Both the position numbers and the translations under genes were made by a program. The notes beneath the pieces are model-generated. The model was not told the origin of the DNA and did not search any database. It worked only from the letters and a program-made list of their open reading frames with translations. This document shows, one piece after another, positions 34,441-48,240 of a DNA stretch of 64,000 bases. Origin of the DNA: Lepisosteus oculatus (taxonomy: Eukaryota; Chordata; Actinopteri; Semionotiformes; Lepisosteidae); contig NC_090703.1 of NCBI RefSeq assembly GCF_040954835.1, positions 19,791,444 to 19,855,443 on the forward strand, given 5' to 3'. How positions within the stretch are numbered: position 1 is the first letter of the stretch; each line of letters opens with the position of its first letter.

Positions 34441-34861
34441 TAAATGAAATAAACCAGGGTGATATGTGTGATACGTGAATATTACCCATCAGTAGTAGTG
34501 GTCATAGTTGTTACATAGCACTTAGATAAGCTACAACTACAGTCAGCTGAGGAAGTCTGGAATATCACACAACATCCTTTACTCACAGAAACCCAGAGTG
34601 TGAGTTTTCTAATCTCAATGCAAATGTGTTCAAAGTGTTTTCCTGACAGGGCTTGCCAATGTTGACTCTCCCTGCGCAGCGCATAAGAAATCCAAACCAT
34701 TCCATGGGTATACCCCAGCTCTTAAAGTGATTACTCCGAGGGAAGCTCTGCTGCACTTCTGCATTATCAGTCCACTCCCTCATCACAGCTTGCAAGCTAG
34801 TCCACAATGGGAAGGTGTGCAAACACCCAACATTACTGTAATTTGTAATGATTTAAGGGGA

Positions 34862-35125
34862 AAAACAGTGTTATCTGCATGGAGTTTGTATATTCTCTCC
34901 GTGTTTGCATAAATTTCTTCTGGTTGTTCCAGTTTCCTCCCACAGTGTGAAGATATACTGGTAGGTTGTCTTCGGGGAAATTGTTCCAAGTGTGATTGTT
35001 GTGCTTGTCTGTGTTTGTGTGTCCTGCAATGGATTGGCGTCTCATCCAGGATGTAACCCTCCTTGCACCCAATGCATCTCTGGATAGGATCAGGGCCACT
35101 GTGAGCCTGAATTGGATAAGAGATT
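34862..35125 (+). repeat. tRNA-derived SINE, family A, head-truncated
   Basis: It begins at 'GTTATCTGCATGGAGTTTG' and runs through 'CCTCCCACAGTGTGAAGATA', 'AATGGATTGGCGTCTCATCC' and a tail near 'GCCTGAATTGGATAAGAG'. It lies inverted to the copy 420 bases upstream. Confidence 0.85.
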
Positions 35126-37124
35126 ATTGAAAGTGATGTGGTGATGTGACCCATTATAGTTTAGGTACATCCTTGTCTGTATTGACAGTAGGGAAAATGA
35201 GAAAACAATTTACAGAACCAAATTTCTGATGAATGGTGCCACAGTTTAATTTGAATGTGGAATGTATAAGTCAACCTTTAACCAGAACACAATAGATGAA
35301 GTAGAAGATGTAAGATGCAGAGTGTGTTTTAAGTACCTTCAGCATCAAAGGCATTAAATATGGACAAATCTCCGAATATAACTGAGAAACTCAATACAAA
35401 AGGGGGAACATGAGTGCCATATATAATCAGAAGGATGTACAAGTCCCTCATGAAGTTGATGTAAAACCAGAATGCACTCTGCTTTCTTCTAAATACAGTC
35501 AACACACTTAGCCTTAATAGAGCAAGGACTGGGCCCCTGAAATTGTGTTTTAGCTGTATTTAACTGTTGACCATGTGTAACGACTGTGTGGCTGGTTTCT
35601 GTTCTGTAGTTTTTCTAATGTCTCCCATTAGGCTCACAGCTGTTTGCTCTGAAGGAAGGGCATGTTATGTATATCAACCCTTCTGTAACCCTGACCTCAT
35701 TGTTTCCTCATTGAGAAAGGAAACACAAGCTTGGTATTCATTGTTTCACAAACGCTCATAAACCCTTCCATAGTCTCTATGAGCTGCAAATTGGGACCTT
35801 TGTTTTTCATCAACCTTCCTTGCTAATGTAATTGGAAATTGTTTGGTAGTCTTATCTAAAATGAATTTCATCTTTTGAAAAGTGAAACTTTCTTTTACCT
35901 GGTTTAATTTGAAATTGATAAATGCTATGCGGTTTGGTAAAATAAATATGTGGCATAACTTCCATGAGGCAAGTTACTGTTGACCTGTCCTTTTCTTTTG
36001 AAATGATTGCGTTTCAAAATTCAAATGTAATTTAAAACTTAATAGTGTAAATATATGTTATGTTTTGACATTTAACAGACAAAATAAAAAAGGCAGTCTG
36101 ACAGCAGGAACAAAGCAACAAACATCTTAACCTACTATGACTGCTCCAGCCCTGTCTTCTAATGATTGACAGCACTGTCTCCAGCTTAGTCGTGTGTATC
36201 ATGGCTGATAAGACATTTGAAGAAACTCACACTGGTTGATGTTGTCTCATTGAGTGTTGTTCTAGACGTTCTGCAGAATCGCTCCTTCATTGACAATGCA
36301 GACCAATTTATAACTAGAGTTGCTCTGCCACTAGAGATGCTCTCTGAGGACCCAGGTTGGTTCAAGCCTAGATCATGTCACTAGCTGTGACTGGGATTCC
36401 CTAAGCAGGGGCAAGCAACTGTCAAAGCGTCAGTGTGGTAGCATGGGTATTGTGTCTTCACTGGCACCTGTTGATTTACAATGGCATCAGTGTAACACGC
36501 CTCCACATGATACTGCCTCACCTATAATACACTGTGAAGCTTGGCTTGCAACATATGCTCTGTCATGTGGGCATGTAAGGTTTCCTTGCTCTTCATGTGG
36601 GTACCAGAGATGTTGCCAGAAAGTCAAATCTGGAGCAATGGTCAAATCCAAATATGGAGGGTATATTACAAGAAAATACCATTCCAGGGCTTGCTTTTGA
36701 AATGTGCTCTAGAAAGTCATTCAGGGCATTAACAATGACATGGAAATGCTAACAGTTAAGCTTTTCCTATTGGGTAACCAGTGTAAGAAGCAGTATAATG
36801 AAAACAGCTGTTGTTTTTTTTTCCTCTTGTGCGTTTGCATTGAGTCACAACTGTGGAGTGTCTCTCCTTTGCTTTCTGAATGGTGTGAGTGCGTGAAACC
36901 CCAGCACAAGAAGGAGTGGCCCGTGGCTGGCCATCTCTCCAGTGTCCTAATCCAGTCCTTCTCGATTGTTGGTAGACCTCCATTCCCAGCTGGTGAAAGC
37001 TCTATTGCTTCCATTGTGTCCATTGTTGATTGCGTTTTATCTGGATATAGATCAGCCACAGCTGTGTTATCTTGGACTAGCTTACCACTTATTTCCTTCA
37101 CAATCCATCCAAAATCAGAAAGTC

Positions 37125-37395
37125 TTTTCCTTGGGGAGGGTCACAGCAACCCAGAGTCTTTTCCAGAGGCCTATTGACCAGGCAGGACTGCACCCTGGGT
37201 TGGGTGTCAGTCTAAATACAAGGCTCACACACAAAGGAAATATTTCAAGATGACAATTAACCCTGCCAGTATGACTTTGGAAATTGGAGGGAAACTGAAG
37301 CTCCTGTGAAAAAGACACCCCAGCCTGGAGTCAAATTCAGGACGCAAGAGCTGTGAGGCGGCTGCGTTAACTGCCACACCACCTCGCTGCCCTCA
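37125..37395 (-). repeat. Degenerate tRNA-derived SINE, family A
   Basis: The reverse-oriented pieces 'ACTGCACCCTGGGTTGGGTG', 'ACAATTAACCCTGCCAG', 'CAAATTCAGGACGCAAGAGC' and the head 'GAGGCGGCTGCGTTAACTGC' follow the family order with many substitutions. Confidence 0.6.
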
Positions 37396-37517
37396 TTATT
37401 ATTAGAATTTGATCTTGAATGATTTTTTGTTTTATTTGTGAATTGTAGTTAAAAGGTTTAAGCATTTGTCAATCTTCTACATGGATACCCTGATTCAAAT
37501 CTGGCCATGCATATAGT

Positions 37518-37552
37518 TTTTACTGTTTTTACTGTTACTGTTACTGTTTTTA
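37518..37552. repeat. Short tandem repeat based on TTACTG
   Basis: Several imperfect TTTTTACTG / TTACTG units in a row. Confidence 0.7.
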
Positions 37553-40045
37553 ACTTGATAGACTGATGTACACACTATAGGAAAAAATGGACCTGGCACA
37601 GTATAAGTGTTTCAAAAATTAATTTACATCCAAAATCCTCTGTCTCTAGGAGACTCAGTGACATCTTTGTTTTTAAATCCTGTTTAGTCAGAACTATGGG
37701 TAATATATACTGTAACACACAGAACATATTGCAATGGGAGATTGGTTTGTTTAGGTGTGCTTTGCAGATTCAGAAGGTGAGAAGTACATATATTATAATT
37801 ATAATTTCAGGTCAAACCCACTTGCAAGTCATTTTCTTGGCTGTCCATATCCTATTCTCACCAGCAGAGGCCGCTGTCCCATCCCTCACACTTCCTGCCA
37901 ACCGTCACATGGTAGGGCAGTGTAGGGGCTTCTCTGCTGCCTGGAACAAACTTGACAAATGATATTCTTTATTGTTGCTTCATACAGTGGGGTTGACATG
38001 CCTTGTACTTGCCACAGTGGTAATTAGAAAAGGAAGCATGAGGCAAATATCTATCTGAAAAATCCTTCCGTGGCACTCCTGCCAAGATTCAAAGGCACCA
38101 CTCCTGCCAGAGTCTGGTACAATGATAACTAGTTTCTGCAAAATGGATGTTGTTCCTTTCTAAACAGGGCAAATGGTGCAATAATATCATGTGAGCCAGC
38201 CATAATAAGAGGTTAATAATGGCAACAATGGTTTAAAATGTGTATATAAACAAACATACAACTGTTTACATCTCTCTTTTATCTTGTATTCATATTACTT
38301 CAGATCCTGAACAAATATTAAAGAAAATGTTTTATGTACTGTATATACAATGCAAGGAATATGCCTAACAAAAAAAAATAAAAGTTTGATTAAAGTTAAC
38401 TGTGTTATGTGACAAAGACACAGGTTTCAGTTTGTATGTTATTTTGTGTTGTACAGAACAGACTTGATACAGAGTATTTCATGAAACTGCACTTTTATAC
38501 TCATGAAACCTGCTGGGTCAAAGGGGAACAATAGATGTACTATGTCCCTTTCCATGCTAGATGGCAAAACTGAATTTTCCTAAAGTTAATTAAAATTCAT
38601 TATGGAATTTAATATGGAATTATAATTCAAAACAGAGTGTAAGTGATTTTTTCCAAGTAAACAGATTTTTCATGTTTGTAGGGCAATGACTGGATTTTAC
38701 CAAAGTATCCAAATCAATGTTCCATGTGGTTGAAGACAAAACAAATTGGTTGTACAATGAAGAATTGTACAAAAAAATCTCACAAAAATCATAATTTAAA
38801 ACTGGTCCTTTTTATCCAGGTCTATCCAGAAAAGGCATAACTACTAGAATTCTTAAGCTAATGTAAAGACTCCAGTGCTTCAGAAAAAAAAGCTAAACAC
38901 CTTCTCAGAACAGTACTGTTAATTTCACTTTTTTCTATATAGTTACAGGTATGGTTGCCTCCAGGCAACGTATTAGCAAATTTGCTTCGCTTTATGTCAC
39001 AAATTTTTGTTTTGTTTTTAATTGGTGCATTTAGTTTTTTTTATCTGATAGCCTTCTGGGGAAAAAGGAGTTGTGGCTTTATGCCACTTAATCCATTCAT
39101 GTCAAAATCACTAAAATACAAACATAGAAATGCAGCATTAATGGAACACTGACGCAGACTAGTCAGGACAGGGGACGGGACCTAACAATATTGGTTTCAA
39201 TTTTGTTGAAACAAAGTGGAAACTACTTTGTGATACTGTTCTCTGTTACATAGACTTTTGTTTGAAAAGACATAAGCATTTTTCATTAGAATAAGCTTTG
39301 CAATTTAAAATTCCTTTTGTGCACGTGTTCATATTTCAAATGAGGTTTCTGCTTCGGTTTGAATTGGCATTACTAGCTACTCTGCCACAAACAATTCCTA
39401 AAAACATTATTCAGAGCAGGTGGCCAGGAGTGGATTATGCATAATGCCCATTTCTAGCTCAGATTAAGTTAAAATGAGAAGAAGCAATTTTTTGCTGAAA
39501 ATAGTGAAAACGTAGAAAACATGAAAATGTACACATAAATAACATGAAAATTCAGATATAATCATCTTTTAAACTTTGAACCAGAGTGGAGACATTCTGA
39601 CACATTAGCACATTATTACCAAAATAAGTCTTAGGCCCACCTTTTTATGCCCAAACTTAAAACCCTACATAAACATTTTAAGCTTATGTCAAATTAAAAT
39701 GTAGTTGCCAATGCATCCTTCTAAAAACTATCATGCTAGAAGCGAAGAAACTCTTTTCAGTCTATGAAAATAAACATTTCCCCACTAATCTTGATGTGTT
39801 TGGCTCAACTAAAGAAATAAACATAATGTAAAGGCTTAGAAATGTGCTGTGAATTTATGTTTGGTGATATTAATATGCTCATGATTCAGGTTACACTATA
39901 ACATCAACTTATACCACTTTTAGATCAGCTAATGGCGTGATGTCTCTCTTTCCTTAGTGCTTTTTCACTTTAATTTGTTAATTATGTTTTCAATGTATTT
40001 GTCAGAAAGTGGATGGATGATGTTTTTGCTATTGAGACTAAATTT

Positions 40046-40330
40046 CAGGGCAGTGCGGTGGCTCTGTTGCTAAGGACCTATGCCTGTGGCTTGAAGGTTG
40101 CTGGTCTGTATCCTGTGGCAGGCAAAGGAATCCTACTCCATTGGGCCCCAGAGTAAGGCCCTTAACCACAACTGCGCTTTATAATATACAGTAAATTGCT
40201 GATCCTGTGCTCTGACCCCAGGCTTCTCTCCCTGTCTGTGTGTCTCATGGAGAGCAAGTTGGGGTATGCGAAAAGAAAAATTCCTAATACAAGAAATTGT
40301 ATATGCCCAATAAAGTGATCTTATCTTAAA
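40046..40330 (+). repeat. V-SINE-like element
   Basis: It has a tRNA-like head (GCAGTGCGGTGGCTCTGTTG), the conserved middle 'AGTAAGGCCCTTAACC', 'CTGTGTGTCTCATGGAGAGC', and the end 'CCAATAAAGTGATCTTATCT'. It shares nearly its whole length with the copy at 46.4 kb. Confidence 0.85.
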
Positions 40331-41689
40331 TTTTAACTTTATATATGTTAAATGCTGCTGTGATTCTCATATGTTTAGGGAAATTAAGTAGTGAATTGCT
40401 ATTTTTTTGAGGAGCTGAGTCTTTTATGTTGTCATGATTTATTTGCAATAAAATCATGTGCTTTCTGTTGGAAGTAACATTAGATCCAAGTACCCAGCAT
40501 TAAAGGGGCATTGATCTCGACATTTCATTGCACCACTTCCCATGTCTCTTCACTGCTGACTCCCTCACTATTAACTCTGTAGAACAACTTCCCAAAGATG
40601 AGCAGTAAAATTGAATAAACAGTGGGTTGAACACATGTGATTCGGCTGAGCCCTGCTGAAACAGGCCCTTTCTGCAATTTCACCAGTCGCTGAAAGGTAG
40701 ATTCCAGGGATGAGTTCAAACTCATTTCTGCGTTTTTGTATACTGTAGGTACTGATACTGTCACAAAAAAGACGTCGCATAACAGCTCAGGAAAATTTCA
40801 TCAATGGTTTCATTACACCTCCTAGAATTTTCCAGTAGTTGAATTACAAATCTGGTTATACATCTACAAATGGATTAACATTTCTTTTAATTATATAAAG
40901 TTGAAAACGTCTACCACAAATTACTGAAACATCTTCAGACAGTACAATCAATGCAGAGCTTCACACAGTGAAAGTTGCAGTACTATAAAAGGGAATCCAG
41001 AAAAACATGAGGAAAAACAATGCAATGGAATGCAAACAATTGACTACACAAGTTTAAAATACCAAATTCATCATTCTTAATATATTCAATATATTTGCCA
41101 TCTCCGAATCATGAACTAAAATCATAAAACAAACTCAGTTGCAATCATCTAAGAATCCATTTTGTAAGGAATGGATGCATACTGTACTTGGGAAAAGTGC
41201 TGAGTTGTGTTACAGATGAGATGTCAGTCTCATTTCACTGCCTTGAGTCTTTATGTATAAGAAATGGAGTGAATGAATGAGAAAGAAAACCCACATTCCA
41301 AATGCTTAACTCTAATTTCCTGATGCAAAAAATCATTATTGTAGACAAGGACATTTTCTTTTAATTGTAGTGGAATTACAAAGAAAAAAATATTATTTTT
41401 TTCCAGTTTTTTCCCTCAAAGTTATCAGGATTCCAGGAAGACTTTTGGCTTTTTGATTTAATAATAGGCCTTGTGTTTAACTGATTGTGTGGGATACAGA
41501 ATAAAATTGAGCTGTTTGCCTGTTTCCCACCCATATTTATGCATACTGAAGCCATGGTATTTGAAAAAAAAAACAACAGATTGTGATGGTATAATGTCTG
41601 TTCAATGTGAAACCATATCTAACACTCTTGGTAAAGTGTTACCTTCTTGTTAACAGATCAAATATTGTCCAATGTATTCATTTTATTTT

Positions 41690-41775
41690 TTAATTCAATT
41701 TATTTCCATTATTCATTTTTATTTTTGTTATTTGTTATTTTTGCCGTTCAATTTATTTTTGTTATTCATTCATGT
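41690..41775. repeat. T-rich imperfect tandem sequence
   Basis: The wording 'TTCAATTTATTT' followed by 'ATTCATT' occurs twice within about 80 bases, suggesting slippage. The ORF across it (41672-41872) is phenylalanine-rich repeat translation. Confidence 0.55.
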
Positions 41776-41954
41776 CTTTTTCTCTGAGCACTGCTTATTT
41801 ATCCCTGTTGCTGTTAAAAATGTTCTCGGATTCAATTTAATGAAACATCCAATATCAGGCTACAAATCCTGATACAAGTGCCATTTTAAAAAGAACACAG
41901 TGGTTTGAACTGTTGTAGTTAATATATAGGATTATGAAAAGATATAAAAAGATG

Positions 41955-42165
41955 AGGTACAGCATGATGGCACAGTGGTTGGCGTTGCTTCTGGGGCTCA
42001 GGGTTCAATGGAGCCCTGTGTGGAGTTTGCATGTTCTCCCTTTGTTTGCATGGATTTCCTCTGAGTACTCCAGTGTCCAGAAACATGCACTTAAATTAAT
42101 TCGCTTCTGTAAAAATTGGCCCTGGTGTGAGTGTGTGCATGTTTGTGTCTGTGTTTGCTCCTGAA
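41955..42165 (+). repeat. tRNA-derived SINE, family A, 3' truncated
   Basis: The head is GATGGCACAGTGGTTGGCGT, then GTGTGGAGTTTGCATGTTCT and 'AAAATTGGCCCTGGTGTGAG', with the tail lost. Confidence 0.85.
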
Positions 42166-42996
42166 ATAAATTTCCATTTTTTCAAAGTTGTTTCTCCAGT
42201 AAGTTTTGTCTCCTTTGGTTGGGCGATCACTCACTTTTGAATCAACATTGTCACTAACCCCCATTTACTGGGTTAAAAAATAATTAATTTATTAACCAAC
42301 AATTCTTGGATATTCTAATGGGCTGGAGAGGCAGGCCGTCGGTTCACATGACTCGAAAGCTTGATCTAACTAGGCCTGAAATCAGTGGTTTATGCACAAG
42401 ATGCTGCTGTTTCTAATCTGGTGAGTCACAAGGAGTTTATGCAACAGTGGTAGTTCCACATAACCTCCCCTCTGTCACAAGGCAGCGTTACTCATAGAGA
42501 ATGTGTTATGCTGTCCAGCACTTTTATGTTTTCATTCCATTACAATTAAAGTCAATGCAGTGGATAGGAAGAAAGTTTTCTTTCCTGATCTGCATTTTAT
42601 CTAAGACACCAGCAAGAGAGGAGGTTACTTTGTGAACTACTGTTTCCCCCTGCATGTTATTGTTAGTCGTGGTAGTTGTTCTTTTTTTCTCTGGCTTGTT
42701 ACTGCGATGGCCTGCAGCAGCTCCTTTTCATGTAGATGCTCTCTCAAATGAGATTAAAATGTACCGCTGGGTGGAGTTCTGTTTTGTTTCATCATTTGCC
42801 AGTAGTTGCCTTAATGCTCATATTACGTTGGCTCCTTACACATCCAAGTACACATACAAACAGGCTTGAAGGCAGGACAGGTCTTTTAATCACCAGTTTC
42901 CTTTCTCTGTCGTGTTGAATAAACCTCTCCTAAACTGCACTGATAACAATGGGCCATATGTCTCTGAGGGTGGTGAAGCTTTATCACTTATTTATG

Positions 42997-43115
42997 ACCA
43001 TTGCTGATATTCTATATGCAGAGTCCCGGGACAGAAAAGGAACCAAATGAGTCAGTGTCTCCATTATGCTTTACTGCTGTATCACCAATAGACTAAAAAA
43101 GCCTTTTTGCATGAC
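42997..43115 (+). repeat. Diverged duplication, copy 1
   Basis: This segment (GATATTCTATATGCAGAG, then AACCAAATGAGTCAGT, then ACCAATAGACTAAAAAAGCC) reappears at 43.85-43.97 kb with point changes and small indels. It includes an AP-1 consensus TGAGTCA at 43048-43054. Confidence 0.75.
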
Positions 43116-43850
43116 AGCAATTGTTTGTAATTACCATAAAGCTCAATTTGAAAATAATGACACACCTATACTGATCGGTGGTGTCTACATATTGTTGTTC
43201 TGAGAAACCTTCTTAGAATATGATGCAATTTATGGCCATACAATGCATACAATTAAATAATTCACAAGTAATAACAGTACATATTAAGAAAATGTGCTTA
43301 GGAATGTTTATTGAGAAGTGAGGAACAAGATAATTTGGCTCAACTTGCTTGCCTGAGGGTTAACCAACCTGGCTGCCGGGCAGTGTTATTAGTTCAATTA
43401 ATAATTCTTCTTTCCTGTGGGCTGGATCCCAGCATCCCCAAACCACAGTTCACAAACTGCAAAACTGAAAGGTTCTAAACAAACTTAAACTTTGTCAGCC
43501 CAAAAGAAGCCTGTGTTATTCAGCCCTGTGCTTCTTTTCTTATAGAGACATTCATGCAGTCCGTAGCACAACAGAATTAACTGGAAAGACCTGAAAGGTG
43601 ACAACACCAAAAACCCAGTCCATCTGTCAAAAATTTTCATATTGCTAGTTTTGGGAGGGGTTCTACATGAGGCAACACCAACCAAACCCAGACTGCTGCT
43701 GCAAATCTGTTGTAGACAAATAAAAAAAAAATGTCTCAATAGAAGCCAGGATTTCACATGCATCTCTGTGCTGGTACATTTTGAAATGACATTGAAAGGA
43801 GATTATGGAAAATACTACAGCATTAAAGGTTAGTTTTTCTTGTAACATTG

Positions 43851-43970
43851 ATCATTGTAGATATTCTATACACAGAGGCCCAGAAGAGAAATGAACCAAA
43901 TGAGTCAGTATTTCTGTGGGGCTTCAGTGTTGTATTACCAACAGACTAAAAACAGCCTTTTTGCAGTAAT
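43851..43970 (+). repeat. Diverged duplication, copy 2
   Basis: The matching segment is GATATTCTATACACAGAGGC, then AACCAAATGAGTCAGT, then ACCAACAGACTAAAAACAGC. TGAGTCA is retained at 43901-43907. Confidence 0.75.
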
Positions 43971-44284
43971 GATGACTTAGTAATCAGAGGCATCTATAAA
44001 AAATGCACATGGGCCCTTTTCATTCTTAATTTTAAGAGTTTGCATTTAGCTTATTTGGCTGAAATGAAGGTCTATTTGTACGCTGCACGTGCAATACTGC
44101 ATATTACCCTAAAAATAGACTGATTCAAAATAATCAGAAAATACCTCCAAACAGAGTCCTTGTCTGCACACGACTATCCAGCTGTGCAGGCCCATATCTT
44201 GCAATCAGGTCACAGGGGGGAAGACACTAATATTAGGGAGAGCTCCCTTTCTCACAGGGGCAATCAAGAGAAGTTGTCTGACTA

Positions 44285-44445
44285 AGCCAGCAGCTTCCTG
44301 GGAGATAAGAGATACTCAGACCACCTGAAGAAAATCCACACAAACTTCAAAGAAAACATGCAAACTCTGCATAGACAGGTGTGCAAGGAACTCAATCCCC
44401 AACACCCATGATGGGCTGACATAACCACTATGCAGTGTCTACATA
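44285..44445 (-). repeat. Degenerate tRNA-derived SINE, family A, head half
   Basis: The reverse-oriented 'AAAACATGCAAACTCTGCAT' and 'GGAACTCAATCCCCAACACC' followed by 'ATAACCACTATGCAGTG' match the head and middle of the family. Confidence 0.65.
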
Positions 44446-45524
44446 TGTAGCACTTCTTAATTACTTCCACTGTTGTATAATTAACGTGGTATCAGTGTGC
44501 TTTTTTGGATACGTTGATGACATTCATTACATTCCAAAAATTCGCAAAGCAAGAAGCATTAAAATGTATATAAATCGTTTAGTTATGCCTCTTATGGTAA
44601 CATTGACTGAAAAGTCCTGTCGCAGGCCCATGTGGAATCTCTCACAGAGTGTCCTCTATTTCCATTACCATAACCTTATCCATCTGAAAGAAGCTTTTCC
44701 TCCATAATAATTAATTGTGGTCACCTAATGAGAGCTTTCTGTGGAGCTTTGAAGCTTTATGTGCTTCCTGGCAAGGGTTTTATTTTCTTATCTCAAAATT
44801 GATTTTTATTATGGAATCCTTTCTTGACTCCTTGCCAGTGTCTTAATGCTGCACCATCCCATCATCTGAAACACTGGAGCTGCGTCGTGGCACCAATTTC
44901 AGAACACAGCAATGACGCTGTCAGGCTTGCCGTGCTAAGAAGGTGAAACAGCAAGCAGAAGGGCTGTGAATAATCGCTCTATCATGTTTGAGCTGCACAT
45001 GCTTCATATATTGGTATAACCATGTCAGGCACTCTGAACAAACTATAATAGGAGCAGTGGCATCTCAAGATCAGGCCAAAGAATGCAATACAGTATTACA
45101 CTATGGCTGTCATCCAATTACAGGAGTCATCTTTGAGGAAAATAACATAACTTAGAAAAATATGTTTTTAGTTTAGAAAGTTGAAACGTATGTACTAGTA
45201 ACAGATAGCTTTTCAAATAGCTTTTTTTTAGTTTAAAAGGCAAGTATGAAATCAATTTCTTTAAAAGTACGAACAGCAAACCAATATACACAAAGCATGC
45301 ATTTAAAAAATATGTTTCAAGGGTGTCCAGAGCTACACAACAACACTGTTTTCTTAAATTTCCTTTTTTTTAATAGATCCCTGGGACATCTGATAACATA
45401 AATTGCAACATGCAAAGTTAAAATTAAAAATTAAAAATTTCCTTAAGAAACCCTCAAACCTCATCCCACAGCCATCAACATTGGAAATTTGTATATAGTA
45501 TTATGATGTTATGAAATTTTGATT

Positions 45525-45690
45525 TCAGCTGGGGGAGCCTTTGGTGTAGAGTTTTCATATTTGCATGGGTTTTCCCTCATTTCAAAATCAGGCTAAATTA
45601 TATGTCTCTAAATTGTCCTTGTGTGTACGTGCTTGTGTGTGTGTGTAGTACCATCTTGTGCCCTGTGCCTCTGGAACAGAAAGCTTTGAT
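45525..45690 (+). repeat. Degenerate SINE, probably family A
   Basis: 'GGTGTAGAGTTTTCATATTTGC', 'CTAAATTGTCCTTGTGTG' and 'ACCATCTTGTGCCCTGTGCC' keep the family order but are heavily decayed. Confidence 0.4.
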
Positions 45691-46421
45691 TCTGAAACCC
45701 AATACTAACTGAACACAATATTGCCATAACCTCCAGAACTACCACAACTGCTAGAACATAGTACACAGTTCCCCATCCTGAGTAATCTTACCATCAGAAA
45801 CTAGAAAAACCAAACAGATTTGTAAGTAAGAAGGCATGCTGTAAGAAACACAATGTGTTTCAGATTAGCCCTACTTGGTTATTGATTGCTGAACCACATT
45901 ATTAATTTATTGTGTGCATTGTTACTAATCAGTCAAACTGATTTGTGTTGTCAAAATAAAAGCTCCCTCAGTGAATCTGCAGTTTGTTTTCAGGTCAATG
46001 ACGCATAGTTGTAGGCCTCTGCACCAACTGCATTATTTTGAGAATGGGGCATAAATTATCCAACAGGAAGCTTCATAGAATCTAGAAAGAGATAGTCCCC
46101 AAACAGCACAGCCTCCCTTCTGAAAGGGATTAATTCAATAGAGGGGGAAGAGGAAATGTTTGTTCAGTTACACGATTTTCACTTTTCTATTGGTTTGCTC
46201 TCCTCTTGGCTTGTTACACACACTTGCTCACTAATCATAATATAACATGGGTTGTGTGTTAACCACAATGTTTACAGCCAGAACACACCAAGCTGGCCAA
46301 AGCTGGCAGCTGAAAACATAAAATCCATTTCAGAATTTACTTTTGTGTTTGCATGTTCTGAGGTAATTTATAATGCTGAGTTTACTTACTAGGACTGGAT
46401 CTTTACAGTGGCACAGTGATG

Positions 46422-46698
46422 AGGTGGAGCAGTGGCTCTGTGGCTAAGGACCTGTGTCTGTGACTAGAAGGTTGCCAGTTCAAATCCTGACAGAGGAATC
46501 CTACTGTGTTGGGCTCCTGAGCAAGGCCCTTAACCCCAACTGCTCCAGGGGTGCTGTACAATGGCAGACCCTGTGCCCTGACCCCAAGCTCTCTCACTGT
46601 CTGTGTGTCTCATGGAGAGCAAGCTGAGGTATGTGAAAAGATAATTCCTAATGCAAGAAAATGTGAAGGGTTAATAAAGTGATGTTGTTATTATTATT
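46422..46698 (+). repeat. V-SINE-like element with (TTA)n tail
   Basis: It has 'GTGGAGCAGTGGCTCTGTGG', a B-box-like 'AGTTCAAATCCTGAC', 'GAGCAAGGCCCTTAACCCCA', 'CATGGAGAGCAAGC' and the end 'TTAATAAAGTGATGTTATTA' running into a TTA repeat. It is the best-preserved V-SINE copy in the window. Confidence 0.9.
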
Positions 46699-48207
46699 AT
46701 TTAAGTACTGGGAATGTGTATCAAATTCAATGTTACAACAAGTATCTCTTTGTCCACTAGACACCGTCTTAGAACCTGTTTTTCTGTGGATATCAAAAAC
46801 CGTACCGATGCCAAGAGCAAGTTAAGGAAACAATAAACCATATACCTACAGTACTTTAAAGCAGCAGAACAATATCAAAGGTGCTGCACAACCATACACA
46901 GAAGAAGAGAGAGCTTATGTTTTATATGGTCAGTTATCAGTCATCACTGGCTACTGCTGTCAGAAGCCTGATTTTAAGGAAAAAAAGAAATATCAATCAT
47001 TTAATCTGGGGCTCCCATCTAGCTCAGAATCTTTGAGACAGAACAAGATTTTAAAATTGCCCTGAAATTTAACAAAATTAACATGAAAATTGTGCAGAAA
47101 CATTTACTGTATGAAGCTTAACAATACAGTTATCTATAAATGTTCTGTGAATGTGAAACAATAAAGAGAATCTGGAGTCATTTTTATTTTCCAATTTGCT
47201 TTTCATCATTTGCAGTTATCCATTTTCTGTGGCACAACTTGTCTTTATTAGAATATAATTCTAATTTGCACTGACAGCTGATCTAATGTGTTCATCTATA
47301 AGAGGAACAAAACACATCTGATCACTTGTTTAATCAACAGGCTGTGCAAATTGGGACAATAATATGAATACAATTATATGGCAGCTTTTAAATCAGATGA
47401 TTTCAAATGATCAAATTAGATGATCAGGAAATATGAATGAATCTGAAACAAATGAAAATAATACACTAGATTCTTTTTATTTAAATCATTATGTAAGATG
47501 TTTGAATTATAAAGCCTTTCAGGGTTACTTAGCAGCAATATCAGCAATATCAATGAAGTAAAAGTTTAATTTTCAATTTACATTAATTTATTTCCATTTC
47601 AGATTAACTTTCATACCCCGTTCTGTGTCAGTGTCTGGAGATTATTTTGCTCGGTGGAAACACGCATCACCATAAGACCGAAAGTTTTATTTTGCTGGTT
47701 AGAACATCTCAAAAATTTAAATTGTAGCAAGGTCACAGCACTGTGTGCAAATGTGGTAAGAGTACATAGCATAGCAAAAAAATGCTGAATCATGGGCTCT
47801 GATATGTCTATTAACTGCCTGTCCTTTTGACTGTCAACCAGCTAAACTGTCCATCCATCAGCTTTTACACATTTCTAGTGTTTGTCACACACTGCCAGTC
47901 ACTGTACATAATGTTTCCAAACTGGAGAACAAATATCTCCTCTTGCAGGCACTCACAGTGATACACAGCAGGTTGCAGAGTGCCAGATTAAATCATGTTA
48001 AAATGTGTTTTTTTTCTTAGAAAAATCCTTTGCTAAACAACCTCAGAGTCCTTGCCTGCTACTCCGATCAATGGGGGTGAATAGATTTGCGAGGGCAGCC
48101 CTAGCTAATTGGGTTATTGTCCAGGAGTGCCTGTTTACTGGAAGGAGAGCCTGTCAGCAGACAGCGTCATTCTAGCTTAGACTTTTCTGAGCTCGGATGC
48201 AGATGTC

Positions 48208-48240
48208 TCTCTCTCGTGCGGTCTCTCTCTCTCTCTCTGA
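48208..48240. repeat. CT microsatellite upstream of AHNAK2 coding exon
   Basis: Two runs of CT dinucleotides separated by GTGCGG, ending about 85 bases before the ATG at 48325. They could strengthen the pyrimidine tract of an upstream acceptor or sit in a promoter. Confidence 0.75.

Noticed and set aside
36740..37177. 145-codon + strand ORF
   Set aside because: It overlaps a degenerate SINE at its 3' end and shows no domain.
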